Shown here one piece after another: positions 35,655 through 43,611 of a stretch of DNA of 64,000 bases. This stretch comes from Paenibacillus amylolyticus (lineage in GTDB: Bacteria > Bacillota > Bacilli > Paenibacillales > Paenibacillaceae): NCBI RefSeq assembly GCF_003719335.1, contig NZ_RIAS01000020.1, forward strand, positions 38,137-102,136, given 5' to 3'. Made by a program: the position numbers and the translations under genes. A model generated the notes under the pieces. That model was not told the origin of the DNA. It made no database searches and saw only the letters and a program-made list of their open reading frames with translations. How positions within the stretch are numbered: position 1 is the first letter of the stretch; each line of letters starts with the position of its first letter.

Positions 35655-36955
35655 ATATAAAAGATTCCATAGATATTACTGTTATTGGATTAGGTTTTGT
35701 TGGACTAACCGCCGCGCTGGGGTTTGCGGAAAAGGGCTATTCGGTAAAGGCATATGACTCGGATATCTATAAAACAAGAGAATTGAGCAAGGGTGAACTT
35801 CCATTTCATGAGCCAGGTTTATCCACTATGCTGAACAAACATTTGAATGAAAATTTAGTACTGTGTGACAGTCTGGAGGAATCCCTTTCCGATGCTAAAC
35901 TGATTTTTATATGTGTCGGTACTCCTTACCTTGAAGGAGCAGGCCTTGATCTGTCTATGCTGCTTAATGTGGTTAAAGACATATGTCGATTTTCATCTAA
36001 AGATGCATATCCAAGCATCATAGTCAAATCAACTATACCCCCAGGCACAATGCGCACCAAGATCAAGCCAGTTGTAGAGGATTGCGGACTTCGAGTTGGA
36101 CAAAATATCGGCTTGGCATACAATCCGGAGTTTTTGAGAGAAGGTAACGCTTGGGATGACTTTATGCATCCTGATCGAATCATCATAGGTGAATTAGATC
36201 GGGTAACGTCAGATTCACTTGTAAAGCTCTATGAAAGTTTTACTGTGCCATATGCCCAAGTGAGCGCAGAAACAGCAGAAATGCTCAAATTTTCTTCCAA
36301 TGCATTGCTCGCAACGATGATCAGCTTCGCAAATGAACAGGCACTAATTGCAGAACATATAGGACAGGTGAATATACCTGAGTTATTCCGCCTCTTGCAC
36401 ATGGATAAACGTTGGTCAGGGTCTCCGGCTGGAATGATTAATTATGTTTATCCCGGCTGCGGATTCGGAGGATATTGTCTTCCTAAGGACACTCTTGCTC
36501 TGAAAAATGCGGCAAATCAACATGGTGTTGAAGCAAAGGTATTGAACGCTGTTATGGAAGTAAATCTTGATATATCTGAACACACGGTCAGAAAGGTAAT
36601 CAGAAGTCTAAAACATCGGGATGAACAAATCGGCATACTCGGTTTAGCTTTCAAACCTGGAAGCGATGATGTTAGATACTCCCCCGCTGTAGGGATTATC
36701 GAAGCACTTCTGGATGAGGGATGCACGAATCTCTCTGCTTATGATCCGATGGCTATGAGGAATTTTGAAGAGCACTACGGTTATCCATTAAAGATGGCAA
36801 ACTCACTGGATGAAATCGTAGCAGGTAGTGATATTTGTGTCATTGTTACTGCCTGGCCAGAGTTTCAAGTTCTAACCGATCATGCAAGCGACATTCGGAT
36901 AATAGATGCAAGGTACATGCTTGAAAACAAAGAAGCAAGCGTATTGGTAAACTAG
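35651..36955 (+). CDS. NDP-glucose 6-dehydrogenase (UGDH family)
   Basis: 434-aa dehydrogenase oxidising an NDP-hexose at C6 to the uronate in two steps. It has an N-terminal NAD fold (VIGLGFVGLTAALGFAEKGY), the middle helical dimer domain with EMLKFSSNALLAT, the catalytic Cys276 in GGYCLPKD, and the C-terminal domain with GLAFKPGSDDVRYSP. The start at 35651 overlaps the preceding stop (ATGA). Last gene of the cluster, followed by a hairpin terminator. UDP-glucose is the usual substrate; linkage to an RfbF-like gene raises the possibility of CDP-glucose. Confidence 0.92.
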   Translation: MNIKDSIDITVIGLGFVGLTAALGFAEKGYSVKAYDSDIYKTRELSKGELPFHEPGLSTMLNKHLNENLVLCDSLEESLSDAKLIFICVGTPYLEGAGLDLSMLLNVVKDICRFSSKDAYPSIIVKSTIPPGTMRTKIKPVVEDCGLRVGQNIGLAYNPEFLREGNAWDDFMHPDRIIIGELDRVTSDSLVKLYESFTVPYAQVSAETAEMLKFSSNALLATMISFANEQALIAEHIGQVNIPELFRLLHMDKRWSGSPAGMINYVYPGCGFGGYCLPKDTLALKNAANQHGVEAKVLNAVMEVNLDISEHTVRKVIRSLKHRDEQIGILGLAFKPGSDDVRYSPAVGIIEALLDEGCTNLSAYDPMAMRNFEEHYGYPLKMANSLDEIVAGSDICVIVTAWPEFQVLTDHASDIRIIDARYMLENKEASVLVN

Positions 36956-37072
36956 AGTGGCATTCATTCCGTGGAGCAGAAACCTTTAGTTGCTTCATCT
37001 CTCAAGACTAAATCCAAACCAGGCTATGCATCGAAATAAAAATCGTAAACAGCTTATACTTTCTGGCAAGTA

Positions 37073-37125
37073 ACAAAATCCCACAAGGCTATCACATAAA
37101 AAAGTGATGCCCTGTGGGATTTTGT
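37073..37125. terminator. Long hairpin terminator ending the biosynthetic operon
   Basis: ACAAAATCCCACA pairs with TGTGGGATTTTGT; the stem is extended by GGC/GCC and TCAC/GTGA around an A-rich loop. It lies between convergent genes with T-containing flanks on both strands, so it can act in both directions. Confidence 0.85.
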
Positions 37126-37139
37126 AATTCAAGCTTTTT

Positions 37140-37988
37140 TTATTTGTAATCTGCGTTTATCGTTGTTTCTTTCCATTGTTCTATGCTGGCAAGCAGGCTG
37201 TTAAATTTATAGGTCGCTGTATCGTAGGCTTGTTGTCCCAGCAACAAACGAAGAGGCGGTTCTGTTGTTTCCACAACTTTAATAACTGCTTCGGCAGCCT
37301 TTGCAGGATCTCCAGTTTCTTGACCAGCACCGAGTTCGATCCCTTGCAACATTTGTCCGACGATGGATTCTTTAAGCTCAGGGATGCTTGTCTCTGTTTT
37401 GACAGAAGAACGGCCAGCCCAATCTGTGCGGAAACCGCTTGGCTCTATTAAAGTCACATGAATATTAAAAGGTGTCAATTCTTGGGAGAGACTCTCGGAT
37501 ATGCCCTCAACAGCGTATTTTGTAGCATGATAATAGCCAAGGGTCGGGAATGAAGCCAGACCACCAATGGATGAGAAGTTTATAATGTGACCACTTTTTT
37601 GTGATCTCATATGTGGAAGAACGGCATTGGTTACATGCATGAGACCCCAGAAGTTAACCTCGAACATCTTACGGGTTTCTTCCTCTACGCTTTCCTCAAC
37701 GGAGCTGAAATATCCGATACCTGCATTGTTCACAAGCACATCTATACGGTTAAACTTCTCAATCGTGCGGTCAACCACATTGCGGATCTGTTCTGGACTA
37801 GTCACGTCCAGTGGGAGAGCAATTACCTGATCCTCATGCCCGGCAATAAGATCTGTTACCTGCTGAACATTACGTGCGGTCACGACAACTTTATAACCTG
37901 CTTCAATCGCTTTCTGCGCGATGTGTCGCCCAAATCCTGTTGAACATCCAGTGATAAGCCAAACTTTTGATTCTGACAATGTAATCAC
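37140..37988 (-). CDS. SDR-family oxidoreductase
   Basis: 282-aa classical short-chain dehydrogenase. TGCSTGFG (cofactor loop, near residue 14), NNAG, the catalytic Ser in INFSSIGG, and YHATK (Tyr-x3-Lys). The start ATG has GAAGGAG 7 nt upstream. The promoter is of MerR type (19-bp spacer), and a MerR gene lies just upstream on the same strand. Many SDRs under such regulators answer reactive aldehydes or redox stress; that role is inference. Confidence 0.92.
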   Translation of the reverse strand: MITLSESKVWLITGCSTGFGRHIAQKAIEAGYKVVVTARNVQQVTDLIAGHEDQVIALPLDVTSPEQIRNVVDRTIEKFNRIDVLVNNAGIGYFSSVEESVEEETRKMFEVNFWGLMHVTNAVLPHMRSQKSGHIINFSSIGGLASFPTLGYYHATKYAVEGISESLSQELTPFNIHVTLIEPSGFRTDWAGRSSVKTETSIPELKESIVGQMLQGIELGAGQETGDPAKAAEAVIKVVETTEPPLRLLLGQQAYDTATYKFNSLLASIEQWKETTINADYK

Positions 37989-38008
37989 TCCTTCAAGGTA
38001 ATAACTTT

Positions 38009-38040
38009 ACTCTACCTCTTAAAGTTAACTTGAAGTCAAT
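38009..38040 (-). promoter_or_regulatory. MerR-type promoter with 19-bp spacer for the SDR
   Basis: On the minus strand TTGACT (38034-38039) and TAGAGT (38009-38014) are separated by exactly 19 bp. Near the -35 end lies the imperfect palindrome CTTCAAGTTAACTTTAAG. An overlong spacer with a central dyad is the hallmark of MerR-activated promoters. A near-identical copy of the dyad precedes the MerR gene. Confidence 0.8.
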
Positions 38041-38068
38041 ACTCATTTTGAAAAATAAATATTCATAG

Positions 38069-38437
38069 CTATTTCATCTTCTTATGCATTAAAACATCGT
38101 AAATCGCTATCTTCCGAATAATCTTTTCCAGATGGAACTGAGTCTGAGCCACAGTACGTTCCACTTTAGTTTTATGCATAAGCAAAAATTGTTTTCTGGC
38201 ATCCAGGGAAGGATCACCTTGGCGAATCAGCTCTGTATAAGCCTTAATGTCTTCAATAGACATTCCCGTATCTTTTAAAGCGACAACCAGTTCAAGCCAC
38301 TCTAAAACCTCCTCAGAATATTCTCTTCTACCTGAAGCATTCCGTTCAACGTGCGGCAATATGCCTTCTTGTTCATAATAACGTAGCGTGGAGGGACGTA
38401 AACCTGTGATCTTCTCAATTTCACTAATACTGTACAT
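38069..38437 (-). CDS. MerR-family transcriptional regulator
   Basis: 122-aa regulator with an N-terminal winged helix (MYSISEIEKITGLRPSTLRY YEQEG) and a C-terminal coiled coil for dimer formation. The start is the ATG at 38437 with AAAGGAG 8 nt upstream; an in-frame ATG at 38500 lies beyond the operator and is unlikely. No effector-binding domain or metal cysteines are visible, so it is of the small stress-sensor class. It lies directly upstream of the SDR and shares an operator with it, so it very likely controls that gene and itself. Confidence 0.92.
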   Translation of the reverse strand: MYSISEIEKITGLRPSTLRYYEQEGILPHVERNASGRREYSEEVLEWLELVVALKDTGMSIEDIKAYTELIRQGDPSLDARKQFLLMHKTKVERTVAQTQFHLEKIIRKIAIYDVLMHKKMK

Positions 38438-38457
38438 GTAAGATGCTCCTTTAATAG

Positions 38458-38479
38458 TTAAAGTTAACTTGAAGTGAAT
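38458..38479 (-). promoter_or_regulatory. Second copy of the MerR operator, upstream of the MerR gene
   Basis: 22 nt identical to 38019-38040 except at one base (plus strand TTAAAGTTAACTTGAAGT then G instead of C). It lies 21 nt before the regulator's start codon. A possible -10 (TACAAT) sits just upstream of it, so binding here may repress the regulator's own gene. Confidence 0.65.
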
Positions 38480-38531
38480 TGTACCCTTTTCATGAAGCAA
38501 AAGCGAATTCCTTGTCGCTTGGTCTTGTATT

Positions 38532-39110
38532 TCAGTCTAGAAACATTGAAGTTGTCATCCATATTACTCGTTGAGAAAGAATTTCAGGGGAAGGCCTCGT
38601 TTCCTCTTTGAGGTAGTTGTGTATAGTCTGTAACGTGCCTCCGACATTCCACTCAATTAGAAAGTTATAATTTTCATCGCTAATGTTTGGATTTCTCCTC
38701 ATTTTCATTAGGATACTACGAATGCTTTGTTGTAAATGTTCAATATATATTTTTTTGTATTCTGGAAACTCCTCCGATAAGAGCAATTTGTAGCCTTTCG
38801 CATGTTGATCATAATGTGTGTAATTGAGTTGAATGAAAAGTTCAAGTTCAGCAGGTTCGTATTTGTTGATTAATGCAACATATTCTTCGATCAGCAATTC
38901 GAGAATTTCCTCTATTAATTCATCCTTCGAAGAATAGTGATTGTAGAAAGTAACACGGTTAACACCAGCTTGCTTAGCGATGTCGGTTACGTTTACCAAA
39001 GCATAAGTAGTATGCTGCAAAAGGTCGATTAATGCTTCTCTGAGATTTGCCCTTGTGTAGTAAATACTACACTGAAAGAAGTGAGTGTTTATAAGTTTTT
39101 TTGCTATCAT
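38532..39110 (-). CDS. TetR/AcrR-family transcriptional regulator
   Basis: 192-aa regulator with an N-terminal helix-turn-helix (about residues 20-66, including VTDIAKQAGVNRVTFYNHYS) and a helical C-terminal ligand domain of the TetR_C family seen with SDR or efflux genes. The ATG at 39110 has a poor ribosome site, so the start is uncertain. It is divergent from a broken SDR gene and near a broken DHA2 exporter. Both may have been its targets, in which case the regulator is now orphaned. Confidence 0.88.
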   Translation of the reverse strand: MIAKKLINTHFFQCSIYYTRANLREALIDLLQHTTYALVNVTDIAKQAGVNRVTFYNHYSSKDELIEEILELLIEEYVALINKYEPAELELFIQLNYTHYDQHAKGYKLLLSEEFPEYKKIYIEHLQQSIRSILMKMRRNPNISDENYNFLIEWNVGGTLQTIHNYLKEETRPSPEILSQRVIWMTTSMFLD

Positions 39111-39169
39111 GCTATCATGAATTCGGAAACATGTAAAAAATATAAACGGGTTTGAGGAAGGTGTTATAT

Positions 39170-39480
39170 ATGAATAATTCCAAGGTAGCGCTAATTACAG
39201 GTTCAGCCACAGGATTGGGACGTTCGGTTGCATTAAAACTTGCTTCACAGGGATACAACTTAGCCCTTGTCGATTTCAATGAACAGGCAGGTCAAGAAAC
39301 ACTACTACTTGCACAGGAGCAAGACATTCAAGCATCTTTATTAAAGCAGATGTATCTCGAGAAGAAGATGTAATAAACTATGTTGAAAAGACAGTAGAGA
39401 CTTTCGGTCGTATCGACTACTTTATCAATAACGCAGGAATCATGGTACCTATGCGTTTGATTCACGAGTATGAGGGAATT
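39170..39480 (+). pseudogene. Truncated and frameshifted SDR dehydrogenase
   Basis: The start (GAGGAAGG then ATG at 39170) and first ~57 codons encode a normal SDR N-terminus (VALITGSATGLGRSVALKL). Near 39335-39345 the frame shifts. In another frame the SDR continues with KADVSREEDVINYVEKTVET and FINNAGIMVPMRL up to about 39475. The catalytic Tyr/Lys half is missing. A terminator follows directly. The intact frame as read stops at 39373 (68 codons). Confidence 0.85.
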
Positions 39481-39499
39481 TCTCTCTTTCCTAAAAAGC

Positions 39500-39536
39500 A
39501 ACCGCTGTTCTCATCTAAAGAGAACAGCGGTTTTTT
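39500..39536 (+). terminator. Intrinsic terminator after the SDR remnant
   Basis: AACCGCTGTTCTC pairs with GAGAACAGCGGTT around a 7-nt loop, followed by six T. It is perfect and out of keeping with the decayed coding sequences on both sides. Confidence 0.9.
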
Positions 39537-39583
39537 ACCTATAACAATGGGCATGACACTTTCAAGTTAACAGTGCCGCTAAA

Positions 39584-39737
39584 ATGTTGCTCTTAGGTTT
39601 CGGCATGGGGCTGGTCATGCCGTATTGACGTCTGCGCTTCAGGAGTGTTATCCCAATTCAGAGTTGGCGCAGTGATGTCCTCGAGCACCTACTTTCATCG
39701 AATTGGCAGTACGTTTGGCATGACGATTACAGGTTAA
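39584..39737 (+). pseudogene. Remnant of a DHA2 (EmrB/LmrB-type) drug exporter
   Basis: Reading across three frames recovers a stretch typical of the late helices of 14-TM DHA2 exporters: LLLGFGMGLVMP, then after a shift VLTSALQECYPNSELAQ, then after a second shift VGAVMSSSTYFHRIGSTFG. Intact relatives carry G(L)GLGxVMP, then a Q-xx-xP segment, then SSSTFFRxIGGTFG. At least two frameshifts and loss of both ends make it non-functional. The 39537-39860 stretch otherwise holds nothing I can assign. Confidence 0.72.
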
Positions 39738-39860
39738 GATCGCGTTATACAATGTTTGGTTTCCGTTACAGTCTCTCTAAATCAAAGTTCTTATAATGAA
39801 TATATAGCCAGTTTGGAAAACACAAGTTTCCCCATCATTCTCAACTAAGGAGTGTTTTAA

Positions 39861-42689
39861 ATGAATACATGGAATCCAGGGGAATTCCAAATTCCCTCCA
39901 AGTGCTATCGCCCGAAAATGAGGTGGTGGCTTCCCGGGGCGTTCATGGACAAAGACGAGATTAAACGGGAGATCGAGTGGATGGCGGAAGCCGGCTACGG
40001 CGGTGCGGAAATCATCCATTTCTTCCCGATCCCTTCCGCGGATGTAAATCCAGCGGATTATGGCCGCTTCGTTTTCGGAGGCGATGAATGGAACAACCGC
40101 ATGAAAGCTGCACTCGAAGCCGCCATCCCGCTTAACTTTCAGTTGGATTTCACTATAGGACCGCTGTGGCCGATCGCGACGCCCGCCGTCATGGACAAGA
40201 ATGACGATCGCTGCACACATGGGTTGCATATCGGGGCGGCGGTAGTCGTGGGGACGTACAACGGAGCAATTCCTGTGCCCAATACGATCGATCCCGCACG
40301 TCCTTATAAGCTTGTGGCTGTAACGGCTGCTCGGAGACACAGCGGCGAGTCCATAGGCGAAGTCGTCACGCTGGAATTAGAGACGGCAGCAGATCTCACC
40401 TTCAGAGTTGACGACCGAAGGATAGATTGGACAGCTCCTCTTGACGGAGAATGGTACTTGTTCGGCTTTTGGAGCCAAACGAACGGACAGATGAATGACT
40501 CAATCGGTGCTCCCGCGATCGATCACTTCTCTAAAGCAGCAGCCGATGCAGTTACGGGCTTCTGGGACAATCGCCTGTTTGCGGATCCGGACATACGTGC
40601 CTTATACGAGAAGAACGCCGGAAGCTTGTTCTGTGATTCCATTGAATTGAACGCAACTATGCTAGGCGGGATGTACGGTGCGACGCCGATGCCCGTCGCG
40701 ATCTGGTCTCCCGCCGTATTGGAGGAGTTCCGTATGCGTCGAGGCTATGATTTGACTCCTTATCTGCCTTCGATATTCGTCAAAGGTTTGTATCAGCTAG
40801 GCGCGGGCAATCGGACGGACGGAGACTCGGATTACGATTTCACTGACCGCTCGGCAAACCTACGCATTAGGAACGACTTCTTTCAAACCTTGACAGATAT
40901 GTTCCGGGACAATCACCTACGGACAATAAGAAGGTGGGCAAACGGACATCATATGAAGCTTCGTTATCAAACTTATGGCATGCCTACCGAACTCTCCTCG
41001 AGCCTTGCCGAAGTTGACATCCCGGAGACGGAATCACTCGGTTTCCATGATTCGACCGACGGTTACCGAATCCAATCGGGTGCCGTTCATCTGTATGATC
41101 GCGAGATCTATTCGATTGAGGTAGGCGCTGTTATGGGTTATGGCTACAAACAGACATGGACCGGACAGGACTTCGGCCTTCTCTGGCAATTGCATCGAGG
41201 CTTTGCGGCTGGCGTCAACCAGGCGGTTCTTCATGGTATGTCCTACGATACTTCATCTGCTTCGGAACATTTCGAAGCGATGTTCAAATGGCCGGGCTTG
41301 TCGCTCATGGGGTCGAGGTTCTCGAACGAATGGGGAGGACGCCAACCGAATTCCCTTCATGCTAGAGCCCTCACAGACTATATCGCGCGTACTCAATATC
41401 TGCTTCAAATTGGTAAGCCGAAAGTAGATCTGGCGATTTATCGTTATCATATTGATGGGATTCATGGCGCAATGGGAACGGAATTGACCCCGTATGAACA
41501 AGCCGGTTTCACGTATGACTTTGTAAGTCCTTGTTTGTTGGATTTAGCAAGTGCCCAAATCGGTACATTCGAGGGACATTCCGTACTGGCAGCGGACGGG
41601 CCGGCATATCGAGCTATCGTCGTAGATATGCGCAAGAAGTCGTTGACCGGAGACTGGAGGGCGTCCGATCTCCCGAATGAAACAGCCAATCAACTGATCG
41701 CCTTCGCGGAGAGCGGACTACCTGTCGTGGTCGTTGGAGAAGCTCCGTATCATGTTGCTTCGTTCTTTGGCAGCAAGGACAAGATGAAAGCCAAGGACGT
41801 CCAGCTGTGCGATCGAATCGAGCATCTGTTAAACCTGCCGACGGTAAGAGCGGTTAAGACTCAAGAAGATGCGGTCGCGGCACTGGGCGAGCTTTCCGTC
41901 ATTCCTGCTGTTCAAGTCCAGTGCGAGTCGCCTCTGTTGAATGCCCGTCGGTACGAAAACGGTATTTCCTATTACTTCATCTACAATCCAAGTCAAGTGC
42001 AGGCATTCGAGGGAGAAGTGCAGTTCACAGGGACAGGGAATCCTTTCAAGCTGAACGCTTGGGATGGAACAATATGCCCGATGGCCGCTGTTCATACAGG
42101 CTCCGGTCAAACGACGGCGAAGCTACGACTCGCTCCGAACGGAACTGCTTTGATCGCGGTTGCAGATGAATGGACAGAAGCGCTTCAGCACGAGGAATAT
42201 CGCGATATGATTGCGAAAGGTACGCGGATCATACCAGATCACTGGTCTCTCGTCGTGGACAGTTGGACTGCAGGCGCGCATCCGACGGAGACGAAGCTTG
42301 AAAGGATCGAGCTTGAACTTGACGAGCTGCGCTCCTGGACTCACATTCCGGTGCTCCGGCAAGTATCCGGAATTGGACGATATCGGACAAGTTTCCGCAT
42401 TGAAGAGCGGAATGATACTTCCGCTGCCGTTATTTTAGAGATGGGTGAGGTGTCCGATACGTTCAGGGTCTTCGTTAACGGCCGAGAGCTCCACGGTGTC
42501 GATCAGATCGGGCGTCATATTTCAATCGGGGAATACTTGCGCTATGGAGAAAACAACGAGTTGGAAGTCGAAGTAGCGACGACCCTGAACAACGCGCTAA
42601 GCATCTTCGATCCTAACCGACAACCGCTGGATTGCGGATTGATTGGTCCTGTTGAAATCGTATTTGGGGAGAGATCGGAATACGAATAG
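39861..42689 (+). CDS. GH106-like glycoside hydrolase (putative alpha-L-rhamnosidase)
   Basis: 942-aa protein, no signal peptide. The N-terminal pattern RPKMRWWLPGAFMDKDEIKR followed by AGYGGAEI is characteristic of GH106-type enzymes, whose known members are rhamnosidases. A TIM-barrel core is followed by beta domains. The last ~130 residues look like a galactose-binding-like sandwich (YRTSFRIEE, FRVFVNGREL, NELEVEV). The ribosome site AAGGAG is 10 nt before the ATG. Base composition is visibly more GC-rich, with many CG-ended codons, than any neighbour and contrasts sharply with the AT-rich gene that follows. Pseudogenes border it. Likely acquired. Exact substrate uncertain. Confidence 0.8.
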   Translation: MNTWNPGEFQIPSKCYRPKMRWWLPGAFMDKDEIKREIEWMAEAGYGGAEIIHFFPIPSADVNPADYGRFVFGGDEWNNRMKAALEAAIPLNFQLDFTIGPLWPIATPAVMDKNDDRCTHGLHIGAAVVVGTYNGAIPVPNTIDPARPYKLVAVTAARRHSGESIGEVVTLELETAADLTFRVDDRRIDWTAPLDGEWYLFGFWSQTNGQMNDSIGAPAIDHFSKAAADAVTGFWDNRLFADPDIRALYEKNAGSLFCDSIELNATMLGGMYGATPMPVAIWSPAVLEEFRMRRGYDLTPYLPSIFVKGLYQLGAGNRTDGDSDYDFTDRSANLRIRNDFFQTLTDMFRDNHLRTIRRWANGHHMKLRYQTYGMPTELSSSLAEVDIPETESLGFHDSTDGYRIQSGAVHLYDREIYSIEVGAVMGYGYKQTWTGQDFGLLWQLHRGFAAGVNQAVLHGMSYDTSSASEHFEAMFKWPGLSLMGSRFSNEWGGRQPNSLHARALTDYIARTQYLLQIGKPKVDLAIYRYHIDGIHGAMGTELTPYEQAGFTYDFVSPCLLDLASAQIGTFEGHSVLAADGPAYRAIVVDMRKKSLTGDWRASDLPNETANQLIAFAESGLPVVVVGEAPYHVASFFGSKDKMKAKDVQLCDRIEHLLNLPTVRAVKTQEDAVAALGELSVIPAVQVQCESPLLNARRYENGISYYFIYNPSQVQAFEGEVQFTGTGNPFKLNAWDGTICPMAAVHTGSGQTTAKLRLAPNGTALIAVADEWTEALQHEEYRDMIAKGTRIIPDHWSLVVDSWTAGAHPTETKLERIELELDELRSWTHIPVLRQVSGIGRYRTSFRIEERNDTSAAVILEMGEVSDTFRVFVNGRELHGVDQIGRHISIGEYLRYGENNELEVEVATTLNNALSIFDPNRQPLDCGLIGPVEIVFGERSEYE

Positions 42690-42750
42690 CGTAATTTTAG
42701 TGCCGTTTTCGTTTTATTTTCCCGGTTAGATTAAAAAGGAGGTCACTTTA

Positions 42751-43611
42751 TTGTCTATTAAAATTGGTTTACAGATGTTTTCCGTTCGAAATAAATTCAA
42801 TGAAGATCGAATTAAAACATTACAGGATTTATCAACGATTGGGTATAAGCACATTGAAATCCCAATTGATTTTCAAAGTGATAGCGTTTTTAATATTAAC
42901 ACTCTGTCTGCCAGTGATCTAAAGCGAATGACTGAAACTGCAGGCATACAAGTACTTGCAACACATATTCCAGGTGAATTAAAAGAGCAAGAACTCAATG
43001 ACATAATTTCCTATCACAAAGAGTTGGGGTGTTATAGAGCAATTATTCCTATGATGCTGTTTCAAGGAGCTCATGACGTAATCGCTTTTAGTAAGCGATT
43101 AAATGAATATGGAAAAAAACTTTGGACTCACGGGATCCAGCTATATTATCATAATCATTTTCAAGAATTTCAAAAGTTTGATGGGAAAACGGTATATGAA
43201 ATCCTACTAGAAAATACAAATCCTGATTATTTGAAGTTTGAATTAGATATGTATTGGGCTATTAGGGGAGGGGCAAATGTCGAGCAGTTGCTCAAACAAC
43301 TTGGAAATCGATGTGAATTAATTCATATAAAAGATTTGCCTCATCCAATTAGCTCAATAAATATACTCGAAACATTAAACGAGGAAAAAGCGATAACCTT
43401 ACATGATTTCATGCCATTGTTTAATTCTGATAATTTTGTAGAAATAGGACAAGGAAAGCTGGATATTAAGGAAATTATCAAATTAGTAAAAGAGCATACA
43501 GCCACTAAGTATATCATTGTTGAGCAAGATGTTATAACGATAGATGAAATAAAAAGTGTTGAGATAAGCTTTAGCGCCTTATCTGACTTATTGGATGCTG
43601 AGTATGAATAA
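42751..43611 (+). CDS. Sugar phosphate isomerase/epimerase-type TIM-barrel protein
   Basis: 286-aa protein of the xylose-isomerase-like/AP-endonuclease-2 TIM-barrel family (IolE/IolI-like). Metal-ligand positions are visible as YHNH, FELDMYW and HIKDLP. It starts at TTG (42751) with AAAGGAGGT 7 nt upstream, a firm start despite the codon. Its last codons overlap the next gene by 8 nt. With two Gfo/Idh genes it forms a set seen in 3-keto-sugar or inositol-type catabolism, where oxidised glycosides are cleaved or isomerised. AT-rich, unlike the gene before it. Confidence 0.87.
   Translation: MSIKIGLQMFSVRNKFNEDRIKTLQDLSTIGYKHIEIPIDFQSDSVFNINTLSASDLKRMTETAGIQVLATHIPGELKEQELNDIISYHKELGCYRAIIPMMLFQGAHDVIAFSKRLNEYGKKLWTHGIQLYYHNHFQEFQKFDGKTVYEILLENTNPDYLKFELDMYWAIRGGANVEQLLKQLGNRCELIHIKDLPHPISSINILETLNEEKAITLHDFMPLFNSDNFVEIGQGKLDIKEIIKLVKEHTATKYIIVEQDVITIDEIKSVEISFSALSDLLDAEYE

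Noticed and set aside
24799..36955. Reading the cluster as an ordinary exopolysaccharide or teichuronic acid locus
   Set aside because: UGDH, UXS and a glycosyltransferase would fit, but there is no polymerase, flippase or initiating phosphotransferase, and the ACP, ATP-grasp, BtrH-like and radical SAM genes have no role there.
39777..40340. 187-codon minus-strand open frame over the start of the GH106-like gene
   Set aside because: High GC of this gene opens long antisense frames; composition and lack of domain features mark it as a shadow.
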